Source of the DNA: Streptomyces violascens
Lineage (GTDB): Bacteria > Actinomycetota > Actinomycetes > Streptomycetales > Streptomycetaceae
Length of the DNA: 64,000 nucleotides
Reading direction: 5' to 3'
Assembly (NCBI RefSeq): GCF_014649955.1
Contig: NZ_BMUA01000003.1
Location: 62,001-126,000 of the forward strand
Positions 7,628 to 16,008 of the stretch are shown one piece after another. Numbering within the stretch: the stretch's first letter is position 1; each line of letters begins with the position of its first letter. The position numbers and the translations under genes were made by a program. The notes under the pieces are model-generated. The model saw only the letters and a list, made by a program, of their open reading frames with translations, was not told the origin of the DNA and ran no database searches.

Positions 7628-9781
7628 ATGGAGAAGAGGCTGTGGCAGCGGAGTTTATGCGTGGCGGTGGGTACGGCGGCAGTGCTGCCGGCCATCACCG
7701 GGGTGCCGGATCCGGCGGCGCCCGAGCGCATGGTGACCACGGCGGCGACGGCCGCCGCGGTCGGCTCCGCCCCCTTCGCGTCCACGCCGGGGCCCGGCCC
7801 TTCCACGCCACTGGCCGGGCCCACATCTCCCAAGCCGCCGCACATCGGGGCGCCGCAGCCGTCCGCGAACCCCGTGTTCACGGTGTACCCGACGGCCAAG
7901 CGCGGCGGGCCCCTCCATGTGAACGGCTACGACTTCGACTGTGCGGGCAAGGGTGACGGGTCCGCCGGGCCGATCACCCTGACCAGCAGCCTCTTCCCGC
8001 CGGTCAAGGGGTCGACCGACGCATCGGGCCACTTCCACTACCGGTACGTCGTGCCCGCGAATGCGGCGCCCGGGACGTACACGGTGGTCGCGACCTGCGC
8101 CTCGCGCCCCTCGGTGAGCCGGAGCGGAAGCTTCCAGGTCGTCGTACCGCCACCACCGTCGCCCTCGGTCTCGCTCACGCCGGGATCCGGTGAGGCCCGC
8201 AGCACCGTGAACGTCCTCGGTACGTCGTTCCAGTGCGGTGCAGCGGCCAGTGTCCTGTGGGACGGAAAGGCCGTCGCCTCCGGAACCGTGTCGAGGGCGG
8301 ACTGGAAGGTCAGGACCTCCTTCTCGGTGCCGGCGGGGGCCGCGGCGGGCCCGCACACAGTGACCGTGACCTGCCAGGGGCTGCCCGTCGCCGGCGCAGG
8401 GGAACAGACCACGGCTGCGGGGCAGCTCACGGCCTCGGCCCGGTTCACGGTGACCGCGACAGCGGTCACCCCGCCTGTGTCACCGACGCCGACACCGACA
8501 ACGCCGTCCCCGTCCCCGTCATCGCCGACACCCACGCCCGTCGGCAACAGCCCGCAGGAGTCGTCCCCCGGCCACGACAAGGGCACCGGCACCGGCACGC
8601 ATACGGACCCGGACCCGAGCCTGACCCCGCCTGCGACACCGGACGGCACGGCCACGAAGTCCGGTTCGCCGGACCCGACCTCCTCTCACAAGGCCTCGGG
8701 CGCCCCAGGGCCCTCCTCCTCGTCCTCCTCCGCACCCCCGCCGGGGACGCATCCGCCGGGGGACAGCGGCACCAAAGGCAGTCACGGGATCGGGCTCGTC
8801 GGGAGTCTGCGTACGCCCGCCGAAGTGTCGTGGGCGCTCAAGGACTTGGCCGGATCGGCCGGGCTTGCCGTCTGGTTCCTGTTCATGGTGCTGCTCCTGG
8901 AGAAGGCGTTCCCCTCGCAGATCGCCGAGAACGCGCTGACCCGCTGGTGGCGCAGGCGGCGGCAGCACACCGGTCCGGCCAGGATGCCCGGCTGGCTGCG
9001 GATGGGCTGCTACGCGGTCGGTGGCGGGGCGCTCGTGGTGTGGGCCGACGCCACCACCCACTGGGGCGCGCAGACCGCCGTCAAGGTGGCCGGGGCGGCG
9101 GCCGGGATGCTGCTGATTCTCGTGACGTACGAGAAGACGAAGGACTCGCTGCTGCGGCCGGGCCGGGGCGGCGTCCCGGCCGAACTCCGTGTGGTTCCGG
9201 CCGGGTTGGCGCTCGCCGTGGTGATGGCGGCGCTGTCGAGGTGGCTGGAGTCCCCCGTGCCGTACGTCTACGGGCTCGTCGCGGTGTATCTGGTGCTCGG
9301 CGCTCCGCCGCGCGTCTTTGGGGGCGTACCGAAGGGGCAGGCCGTGCTGGTCGGCGGGATCTGCACGCTGGCGGCCTCGCTGCTGGTGTGGACGCTGGGC
9401 GCGCCCCTGGTCGAGGCGGGGCGCGACGCCGATCCCGGGGGCCTGTCGTACGTGCTCGCGTACACGGTCGGCCTGGCGGTGGTGGGCGGGGTCGAGGTGG
9501 TGGTGTTCGGGATGCTGCCGCTGTCCGGCATGGACGGGCGCGTGCTCAAGGAGTGGAACAGGCCCGCCTGGTACGCGCTGTATCTGGTCGCGCTGACCTT
9601 CTTCTTCCACGTGCTGCTGAGCCAGGTGCACCCGGGTGCGGGCGCGCATCTCCTGGTGTCGAAGGACCTGCGCTGGGTGACGGTGGCCATCGCGACCGGT
9701 CTCTTCGTACTCGCCTGGGCGTTCTCGCTGGGGCTGCGCCGCTGGGTGGCCCGCCTGGAGCGGCGGGCCGCGGCAGCGTGA
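7628..9781 (+). CDS. Ig-like/polytopic membrane protein with TTA at codon 10
   Basis: 717 residues. Order: signal peptide (about 1-30), Pro-rich linker, two Ig-like beta-sandwich repeats (about 80-172 and 173-275, each with a Cys pair such as CAGKG...VATC), and a Pro/Ser/Thr/Gly linker of about 115 residues. A C-terminal block follows with about seven or eight membrane helices (about 415-710). GAGGGGGG precedes the ATG. Codon 10 (7655-7657, AGT TTA TGC) is TTA, so translation should wait for mature bldA tRNA. The architecture suggests a surface-exposed sensor or adhesin tethered to a membrane domain. No known family is recognised. Confidence 0.85.
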   Translation: MEKRLWQRSLCVAVGTAAVLPAITGVPDPAAPERMVTTAATAAAVGSAPFASTPGPGPSTPLAGPTSPKPPHIGAPQPSANPVFTVYPTAKRGGPLHVNGYDFDCAGKGDGSAGPITLTSSLFPPVKGSTDASGHFHYRYVVPANAAPGTYTVVATCASRPSVSRSGSFQVVVPPPPSPSVSLTPGSGEARSTVNVLGTSFQCGAAASVLWDGKAVASGTVSRADWKVRTSFSVPAGAAAGPHTVTVTCQGLPVAGAGEQTTAAGQLTASARFTVTATAVTPPVSPTPTPTTPSPSPSSPTPTPVGNSPQESSPGHDKGTGTGTHTDPDPSLTPPATPDGTATKSGSPDPTSSHKASGAPGPSSSSSSAPPPGTHPPGDSGTKGSHGIGLVGSLRTPAEVSWALKDLAGSAGLAVWFLFMVLLLEKAFPSQIAENALTRWWRRRRQHTGPARMPGWLRMGCYAVGGGALVVWADATTHWGAQTAVKVAGAAAGMLLILVTYEKTKDSLLRPGRGGVPAELRVVPAGLALAVVMAALSRWLESPVPYVYGLVAVYLVLGAPPRVFGGVPKGQAVLVGGICTLAASLLVWTLGAPLVEAGRDADPGGLSYVLAYTVGLAVVGGVEVVVFGMLPLSGMDGRVLKEWNRPAWYALYLVALTFFFHVLLSQVHPGAGAHLLVSKDLRWVTVAIATGLFVLAWAFSLGLRRWVARLERRAAAA

Positions 9782-9793
9782 ACGGCCGGCCGG

Positions 9794-10960
9794 TCAGGCC
9801 CTGCGGCCCGCCCGCCAGACCTCGCTCACCAGCGGGACGCCGGGCCGGTAGGCGAGGTGGACGTGCGAGGGCGCGTCCAGGAACGCCAGGTCGGCGCGGG
9901 CACCCGGGGCGAGACGGCCGATGTCGGTGCGGCGCAGCGCGGCGGCGCCGCCCGCGGTGGCGGACCAGATCGCCTCGTCCGGGGTCATCTTCATGTCCCG
10001 TACGGCGAGTGCGACGCAGAACGGCATCGAGGACGTGAAGGACGACCCGGGGTTGCAGTCGGTGGACAGGGCGACGGTCGCGCCCGCGTCCAACAGCCGC
10101 CTGGCGTCCGGCCACTGGGCCCGGGTGGAGAACTCGGCGCCGGGCAGCAGGGTGGCGACGGTCCGGCTGTTGGCGAGGGCGTCGACGTCCGCGTCGGTGA
10201 GGTGGGTGCAGTGGTCGGCGGAGGCGGCCTCCAGCTCGACGGCGAGCTGCACGCCGGGGCCGTACGTCAGCTGGTTGGCGTGGACACGCGGCATGAGCCC
10301 CTTGGCCTTGCCGGCGGTGAGGACGGCGCGCGCCTGATCCCCGTCGAAGGCACCCTTCTCGCAGAAGACATCGACCCAACGGGCGTACGGGGCGCAGGCG
10401 TCGAGCATCTCGCCGGTGACCAGGTCGACGTACCCGGCCGGGTCGTCGGCGTACTCCGGGGCCACGATGTGCGCGCCGAGGTAGGTGACCTCGTCGGTGT
10501 GCTCGGCCGCGATGCGCAACGCGCGGGCCTCGTCGTGGACGGTGAGCCCGTACCCGGATTTGGTCTCCAGGGTGGTGGTGCCCTGCCGCAGCGCCTCGGC
10601 GAGGTACCGGGCGACGTTGTCCCCCAGCTCCTCGTCGCTCGCGGCGCGGGTGGCGGCGACGGTGGTGCGGATGCCGCCGGCGGCGTACGCCTGGCCGGAC
10701 ATGCGGGCGTTGAACTCCTGGGTGCGGTCGCCCGCGAAGACCAGGTGGGAGTGGGAGTCGACGAAGCCGGGGATCACGGCTCGGCCGTGGGCGTCGTGGG
10801 CGGTGTCGGTGGGCGGGGCGTCTTGGCTGCGCCCCACCCAGGCGATGGTCTGGTCCTCGATGACGAGGGCGGCGTTCTGGATGAGACCGAGGGGGCCGGT
10901 TTCCCAGGTGGGGTCGTTGGTGACGAGGGTGGTGATGTTGTGTACGAGGGTGCTGGTCAT
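9794..10960 (-). CDS. hutI: imidazolonepropionase
   Basis: 388 residues. Third enzyme of histidine degradation, hydrolysing 4-imidazolone-5-propionate to N-formimino-L-glutamate. It has an amidohydrolase fold: [18 protein letters not shown] carries the metal-binding HxH, then [19 protein letters not shown], and STDCNPGS with the metal Asp. Length is usual for the family. AAAGGA precedes the ATG at 10960. It is the last gene of the hut operon but is separated from hutF by 429 bases of repeats, so it may have its own promoter or lie on a leader-like RNA. Confidence 0.95.
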   Translation of the reverse strand: MTSTLVHNITTLVTNDPTWETGPLGLIQNAALVIEDQTIAWVGRSQDAPPTDTAHDAHGRAVIPGFVDSHSHLVFAGDRTQEFNARMSGQAYAAGGIRTTVAATRAASDEELGDNVARYLAEALRQGTTTLETKSGYGLTVHDEARALRIAAEHTDEVTYLGAHIVAPEYADDPAGYVDLVTGEMLDACAPYARWVDVFCEKGAFDGDQARAVLTAGKAKGLMPRVHANQLTYGPGVQLAVELEAASADHCTHLTDADVDALANSRTVATLLPGAEFSTRAQWPDARRLLDAGATVALSTDCNPGSSFTSSMPFCVALAVRDMKMTPDEAIWSATAGGAAALRRTDIGRLAPGARADLAFLDAPSHVHLAYRPGVPLVSEVWRAGRRA

Positions 10961-11389
10961 GGTGTCCTTTCTTGTTCCCGACCCCGCCCCTTCCCGCTGG
11001 GACACTCTGCGGCTCCGCCGCGTGGCCTCCGGGGGGGGGGTGGAGGTGAGCTGAGGTCCGTTCCCGGGGGCGCGGCGCCCGGACCCCCGCTCCTCAAACG
11101 CCGGAGGGGCTGGATGTGGTCGGCTTTCGACTGCGGGCCGGTGGGGGCTGGTCGCACAGTTCCCCGCGCCCCCCAGCAGGGTTGCCCCTGGCGGAGTGCA
11201 TCCCCAGCCCGTCATGGGGGTCCCCCCTGGCCCTTGAGGCCTTGGGGGAGTTTGAGGACGAGCGTCCTTGAGGCGCGAACGGGGTCTGGGGCGGAGCCCC
11301 CGGGACGGCCGACGGGCCGCGCCCGGACATCCCACCCCCGGCGGGTTCAGGGAAGGGGCGGGGTGGGGCCTCCGGGGCCCGGGCCGGGG
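10961..11389 (+). repeat. repeat-filled gap inside the hut operon
   Basis: No gene is supported here. The stretch holds a run of 10 G (11031-11040) and a family-B repeat (11065-11113, core CTCCTCAAACGCCGGAGGGG). Further along are a family-A copy (11131-11185), a third element at 11217-11248 (hairpin around CTGGCCCTTGAGGCC) and an inverted family-B copy (about 11250-11310). All are small palindromic units found elsewhere in the window. The element at 11217-11248 has a near-identical copy inside the decarboxylase gene at 16456-16487. Confidence 0.8.
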
Positions 11390-12727
11390 CTACGATCTCA
11401 GCGCTGCGATCGCCGTCGCCAGTTCCGTCGGCACGTCGGGTATCAGGGCGTGGGACCCGTCCCGCACCACCTGACGGCCGCCCACCACCACGTGGCGGAC
11501 GTCTGCCGAAGTCGCCGCGAACACCGCCGTCTCCGCGGCGAGCCGAGGAACCGGCCCCGCCGTCCGGACGGAGTCGAGCGCGATCGTCGTGAGGTCCGCC
11601 AAAGACCCCGCCTCGATGCGGCCCGCCTCGGCCCAGCCGAGGGCCGCATGCCCGTCGGCCGTGGCGGCACGCAGCAGAGCCGCCGCCGTCCAGTGCCCCC
11701 GCGTCCGCGTACGGAGGCGCTCGTCGAGCTCCATCGCCCGCGCCTCCTCCAGGATGTCGATCACGGCGTGGCTGTCGCTGCCGAGCGACAGAGGGGACCC
11801 GGCCCGCTGGAGGGCGAGCGCGGGGCCGATGCCGTCCGCGAGGTCGCGCTCGGTGGTGGGACACATGCAGGTGCCCGTACCGGTGGAGCCGAGCAGCGAG
11901 ATGTCCCCGTCGGTGAGGTGGGTGTTGTGGACGCCCGTCGTGCGCGGGCCCAGCACCCCGTGCTCCGAGAGCAGCTGGGTGGGCGTCAGACCGTACGCGT
12001 CGAGGCACGCGTCGTTCTCCGCCGTCTGCTCGGACAGGTGCACGTGCAGCGGGGCCCGCCGCGCCTCGGCCCACCCCGCGACCGTGCCCAACTCCCGTGC
12101 GGGGACGGCCCGTACGGAGTGGATGGCCGCACCGATCCGGGCGTGCTCGCGGTCCTTGAGGGCCGAGCAGCGTTCCGCCCAGGCCTCGGCCGTACCGTCC
12201 GAGAAGCGGAGCTGGTGCTGGTTGGGGGCGGCGCCGAAGCCGGAGGAGAGGTAGGCCGTGTCGAGCAGGGTGATGCGGATGCCCGCCTCGGCCGCCGCGG
12301 CGATGAGCGCCTCGCCCATCGCGTTGGGGTCGGCGTAGGGAGCGCCGCCCGGCGCGTGGTGGACGTAGTGGAACTCGCCGACCGCCGTGATCCCCGCGAG
12401 CGCCATCTCCGCGTACACGGCGCGGGCGAGGGCGTGGTACGTGTCCGGGGTGAGCCGGGACGCGACCTGGTACATGATCTCGCGCCAGGTCCAGAACGTC
12501 CCGGAGCCGACCTGCACGGTGGAGCGCAGGGCGCGGTGGAAGGCGTGCGAGTGGGCGTTGGCGAGCCCGGGGATCGTGAACCCGCGCAGCACCACGGCGC
12601 CGGGCGGCGGAGCCTCGACTCCCTTGCGGACGGCGGAGATTCGGCCGCCGTCGGCGACCTCCACGACCACGCCCGGCTCGGCCTCGGGGTCGAGCCAGGC
12701 GTGTTCCAGCCAGTACGTCACCTGCAC
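11390..12727 (-). CDS. hutF: formimidoylglutamate deiminase
   Basis: 445 residues. Converts N-formimino-L-glutamate to N-formyl-L-glutamate and ammonia (five-step hut pathway). Amidohydrolase motifs: IPGLANAHSHAFHRAL (HxH), HVHLSEQ, VHNTHL and LSLGSDSHAVID (metal Asp). GGAGGG sits 6 bases before the GTG at 12727. A second GTG at 12721 would give a 4-base overlap with the upstream stop. Either way it is translationally linked to the M20 amidase gene, which supports that enzyme acting on the HutF product. Confidence 0.93.
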   Translation of the reverse strand: MQVTYWLEHAWLDPEAEPGVVVEVADGGRISAVRKGVEAPPPGAVVLRGFTIPGLANAHSHAFHRALRSTVQVGSGTFWTWREIMYQVASRLTPDTYHALARAVYAEMALAGITAVGEFHYVHHAPGGAPYADPNAMGEALIAAAAEAGIRITLLDTAYLSSGFGAAPNQHQLRFSDGTAEAWAERCSALKDREHARIGAAIHSVRAVPARELGTVAGWAEARRAPLHVHLSEQTAENDACLDAYGLTPTQLLSEHGVLGPRTTGVHNTHLTDGDISLLGSTGTGTCMCPTTERDLADGIGPALALQRAGSPLSLGSDSHAVIDILEEARAMELDERLRTRTRGHWTAAALLRAATADGHAALGWAEAGRIEAGSLADLTTIALDSVRTAGPVPRLAAETAVFAATSADVRHVVVGGRQVVRDGSHALIPDVPTELATAIAALRS

Positions 12728-13908
12728 GCGAGGCCCTCCAGTACATCGGCGAGTGCGAGCACCCCGGCGACGCAGTCGTCCTCGCCGGCGAACTCGGCCG
12801 GGGAGTGCGAGACGCCGGTGGGGTTGCGTACGAACAGCATGGCGGTCGGGATCGAGCCGGACAGGATTCCGGCGTCGTGTCCCGCGCCGGTCCCGAGGAC
12901 GGGAGTGTGACCGCCGAGGATCTTGGCGATCTCGTCGCGCAGGGCGTGCTCGAACTCCACGACGGGCGTGAAGGACTCGCGTACGACGCTGAGGTCCACG
13001 CCGTCCCGCTCGGCGCGCTCCTTGGCGGCCTGCTCGATCGCGGCGACGACCGTGTCCAGGGTGGACTGGTCGGCGGCGCGCGAGTCCAGCCAGCCGCGCA
13101 CCAGGGAGGGGATGGCGTTGACCCCGTTGGGCTCGCAGGAGATCTTGCCGAACGTCGCGACGGCGCCGGCGAGTTCCGCCTCGCGGCGGGCGGCGAGGAC
13201 GGTCTCGGCGTACGTCAGCATCGGGTCGCGGCGGTCGGCCAGGCGGGTGGTGCCGGCGTGGTTGGCCTCGCCCGCGAAGTCGAACCGCCAGCGGCCGTGC
13301 GGCCAGATCGCGGAGGCGATGCCGACGGCGTCGCCGCTGAGGTCGAGGGCCCGCCCTTGCTCTACGTGCAGTTCCACGAACGCGCCGATGCGGGCGAGGC
13401 GTTCGGGGTCGGGGCCGATGGTGTCCGGGTCGTACCCGGCGCGTTCCATGGCCTGCGGGAGGCTGACGCCGTCCGCGTCGCGCAGGCGGTGCGCGGCGTC
13501 GACGGTGAGCTGTCCCGCGGCGAGCCGCGACCCGACGCAGGCGAGCCCGAACCGCGCGCCCTCTTCGTCGCCGAAGTTGGTGATGGCGAGGGGCCTGTTG
13601 AACTGGGCGCCTCGGCGCCGGAGTTCGTCGAGCGCGGCGAAGGACGACACGACGCCGAGGGGGCCGTCGAAGGCGCCGCCGTCGGGTACGGAGTCGAGGT
13701 GCGACCCCGTGACGACGGCGTCCCCGGCTTCCGGGTCTCCGGCCCAGGCCCACTGGTTGCCGTTGCGGTCGAGCTCGTAGGCGAGTCCTCGGGACTCGGC
13801 CTGCGCGCGGAACCAGTCCCGGCAGTCGGCGTCGGCGGCGGTCCAGGCGAAGCGGCGGTAGCCGTGGGTGTCGGGGTTGCGGCCGATGGGCGCGAGCTGG
13901 CGCCACAT
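12718..13908 (-). CDS. M20-family amidohydrolase (allantoate amidohydrolase-like), candidate N-formylglutamate deformylase
   Basis: 396 residues from ATG 13908; a start slightly upstream is possible because the frame stays open through the repeat block. Zinc-peptidase M20 carbamoylase motifs are intact: GSHLDSVPDGGAFDG (metal His/Asp), FGDEEGARFG (Glu-Glu), ELHVEQG, GTGAGHDA and GVSHSPAEF. By homology it would be called allantoate or N-carbamoyl-amino-acid amidohydrolase. Its place between hutU and hutF, overlapping hutF, and the lack of hutG, suggest it deformylates N-formyl-L-glutamate. That substrate is inference. Confidence 0.88.
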   Translation of the reverse strand: MWRQLAPIGRNPDTHGYRRFAWTAADADCRDWFRAQAESRGLAYELDRNGNQWAWAGDPEAGDAVVTGSHLDSVPDGGAFDGPLGVVSSFAALDELRRRGAQFNRPLAITNFGDEEGARFGLACVGSRLAAGQLTVDAAHRLRDADGVSLPQAMERAGYDPDTIGPDPERLARIGAFVELHVEQGRALDLSGDAVGIASAIWPHGRWRFDFAGEANHAGTTRLADRRDPMLTYAETVLAARREAELAGAVATFGKISCEPNGVNAIPSLVRGWLDSRAADQSTLDTVVAAIEQAAKERAERDGVDLSVVRESFTPVVEFEHALRDEIAKILGGHTPVLGTGAGHDAGILSGSIPTAMLFVRNPTGVSHSPAEFAGEDDCVAGVLALADVLEGLACR

Positions 13909-14234
13909 CTCGTGGAAGGACGCCCCACCCCGCCCCTCCCCGAGACCCTCCGGGGGCAAGTACGCGGGCCGCGGGTCGGCGGACACGGGGCTCCGCCCCG
14001 GACCCCGCTCCTCAACCGCCGGAGGGGCTGACTTCGCGGCTCGGTCGGACGCGGACCGCACCTGGCCGGTCGCGCAGGTCCCCGCGCCCCTGGCAGCACC
14101 GGGCACCGCGGCGTCTTCAGCCCCGGCGGCACTGGTTGCGGGCGCTTCCAGCCCGTCCGGCGTTTGAGGACCGGCGCCCTCGATGCGCGGCTGGGGGTCC
14201 GGGGGCGGCGCCCCCGGGGTGAGGGGTGGCGGGG
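13909..14234 (+). repeat. second repeat-filled gap inside the hut operon
   Basis: No gene is supported. Family-B copies lie at about 13985-14031 (CTCCGCCCCGGACCCCGCTC with the following CCGGAGGGG) and, inverted, at 14150-14225, where GGGGTCCGGGGGCGGCGCCC forms a strong hairpin. A family-A fragment is at 14060-14100. The stretch splits hutU from the M20 amidase gene in an otherwise compact operon. Confidence 0.75.
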
Positions 14235-15893
14235 TCACTCGCCCTCCCGCATCGGGATGCGGACCCCGCGCTCGTCCGCGACCCGCTCCGCGATGTCGTA
14301 CCCGGCATCGACATGCCGGATGACGCCCATGCCGGGGTCGTTCGTCAGGACGCGCCGGATCTTCTCGCCCGCCAGCTTCGTGCCGTCCGCCACGGACACC
14401 TGGCCCGCGTGGATGGAGCGGCCCATGCCGACGCCGCCACCGTGGTGGATGGACACCCAGGACGCACCGGAGGCGACGTTCACCATCGCGTTCAGGAGCG
14501 GCCAGTCGGCGATCGCGTCGGAGCCGTCCAGCATCGCCTCGGTCTCGCGGTACGGGGAGGCGACCGAGCCGCAGTCCAGGTGGTCGCGGCCGATCGCGAG
14601 GGGGGCTGCGAGGGTGCCGTTGCCGACCATGTCGTTGAACATGTCGCCCGCCTTGTCGCGCTCGCCCTGGCCGAGCCAGCAGATACGCGCCGGGAGGCCC
14701 TGGAAGTGGACCCGCTCGCCCGCCATCCTGATCCAGCGGTGCAGGGACTCGTTCTCCGGGAACAGGTCCAGAAGCGCCTTGTCCGTCTTCGCGATGTCGG
14801 ACGCCTCGCCCGAAAGGGCCGCCCAGCGGAAGGGGCCCTTGCCCTCGCAGAACAGCGGGCGGATGTAGGCCGGCACGAAGCCGGGGAACGCGAACGCCCG
14901 CTCGTAGCCCGCCAGTTGGGCCTCGCCGCGGATGGAGTTGCCGTAGTCGAAGACCTCGGCGCCGGCGTCCATGAAGCCGACCATGGCCTCGACGTGCCTG
15001 GCCATCGACTCGCGGGCCCGGGTCGTGAAGCCCGCCGGGTCCTTCGCCGCGTACGTCGCCATGTCGTCGAAGTCCACGCCGACGGGGAGGTACGCGAGCG
15101 GGTCGTGGGCCGAGGTCTGGTCGGTGACGATGTCGATCGGGGCGCCCTCGGCGAGCATGCGCGGGAGCAGCTCCGCGGCGTTGCCAAGGAGGCCGATGGA
15201 GAGCGGCTTGCGGGCGTCGCGGGCCTCTACGGCCAGCTGGAGGGCGTGCTCCAGGGAGTCCGCCTTCACGTCCAGGTAGCGGTGCTCGATGCGGCGCTCG
15301 ATGGCGCGCGGGTCGACGTCGATACAGATCGCGACGCCGTCGTTCATCGTCACGGCGAGCGGCTGGGCGCCGCCCATGCCGCCGAGCCCGGCGGTGAGCG
15401 TGATCGTCCCGGCCAGCGTGCCGTGGAACTTCTTCGCGGCCACGGCGGCGAACGTCTCGTACGTGCCCTGGAGGATGCCCTGCGTGCCGATGTAGATCCA
15501 GGAGCCGGCCGTCATCTGGCCGTACATGGTGAGGCCGAGGGCCTCAAGGCGGCGGAACTCCTCCCAGTTGGCCCAGTCGCCGACCAGGTTGGAGTTGGCG
15601 ATCAGGACGCGCGGCGCCCACTCGTGGGTCTGCATGACACCGACGGGGCGGCCGGACTGGACCAGCATCGTCTCGTCCTGCTTGAGCGTGCGCAGCGTAC
15701 GCACCATGGCGTCGAAGGAGCGCCAGTCGCGGGCGGCCTTGCCGGTGCCGCCGTAGACGACGAGCTTGTCGGGGTGCTCCGCGACCTCGGGGTCGAGGTT
15801 GTTCTGGAGCATGCGCAGCGCGGCTTCCTGCTGCCATCCCAGGGCGCTCAGTTCCGTGCCGCGCGGTGCCCGTACGGGGCGGGGTCCTGACAT
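14235..15893 (-). CDS. hutU: urocanate hydratase
   Basis: 552 residues, full length for urocanase. Converts urocanate to 4-imidazolone-5-propionate with tightly bound NAD. Conserved landmarks: [48 protein letters not shown] (NAD site), [35 protein letters not shown] and [20 protein letters not shown] precedes the ATG. It is the first gene of the minus-strand hut operon and diverges from the Y4yA-like gene. No hutH lies beside it; the ammonia-lyase paralogue 3 kb away lacks the usual cofactor motif. Confidence 0.97.
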   Translation of the reverse strand: MSGPRPVRAPRGTELSALGWQQEAALRMLQNNLDPEVAEHPDKLVVYGGTGKAARDWRSFDAMVRTLRTLKQDETMLVQSGRPVGVMQTHEWAPRVLIANSNLVGDWANWEEFRRLEALGLTMYGQMTAGSWIYIGTQGILQGTYETFAAVAAKKFHGTLAGTITLTAGLGGMGGAQPLAVTMNDGVAICIDVDPRAIERRIEHRYLDVKADSLEHALQLAVEARDARKPLSIGLLGNAAELLPRMLAEGAPIDIVTDQTSAHDPLAYLPVGVDFDDMATYAAKDPAGFTTRARESMARHVEAMVGFMDAGAEVFDYGNSIRGEAQLAGYERAFAFPGFVPAYIRPLFCEGKGPFRWAALSGEASDIAKTDKALLDLFPENESLHRWIRMAGERVHFQGLPARICWLGQGERDKAGDMFNDMVGNGTLAAPLAIGRDHLDCGSVASPYRETEAMLDGSDAIADWPLLNAMVNVASGASWVSIHHGGGVGMGRSIHAGQVSVADGTKLAGEKIRRVLTNDPGMGVIRHVDAGYDIAERVADERGVRIPMREGE

Positions 15894-15929
15894 GGCGATG
15901 CCTCCTCGTGACCTGATCCAGATATTCAC

Positions 15930-15958
15930 ATCCTGTGTCACTGAATAGAACTAGTCAA
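15930..15958 (-). promoter_or_regulatory. hutU promoter with overlapping dyad
   Basis: Reading toward hutU, TTGACT (15953-15958) is followed after 17 bases by CAGGAT (15930-15935), close to the vegetative -35/-10 consensus. TATTCA and TGAATA (15923-15947) form an inverted repeat with a 13-base centre across the -10 region, suggesting an operator for a hut repressor or activator. No regulator gene is adjacent. Confidence 0.5.
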
Positions 15959-16008
15959 TAGAGGCGTACCCTCTGCGCTCGGGGCCACCCGGTGATTGGC
16001 TTGATCGC

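Noticed and set aside
9857..12910. 1017-codon open frame on the plus strand opposite hutI/hutF
   Set aside because: It has the Arg/Val/Gly/Asp-rich composition of an antisense shadow of G+C-biased genes. The minus-strand proteins have clear catalytic motifs.
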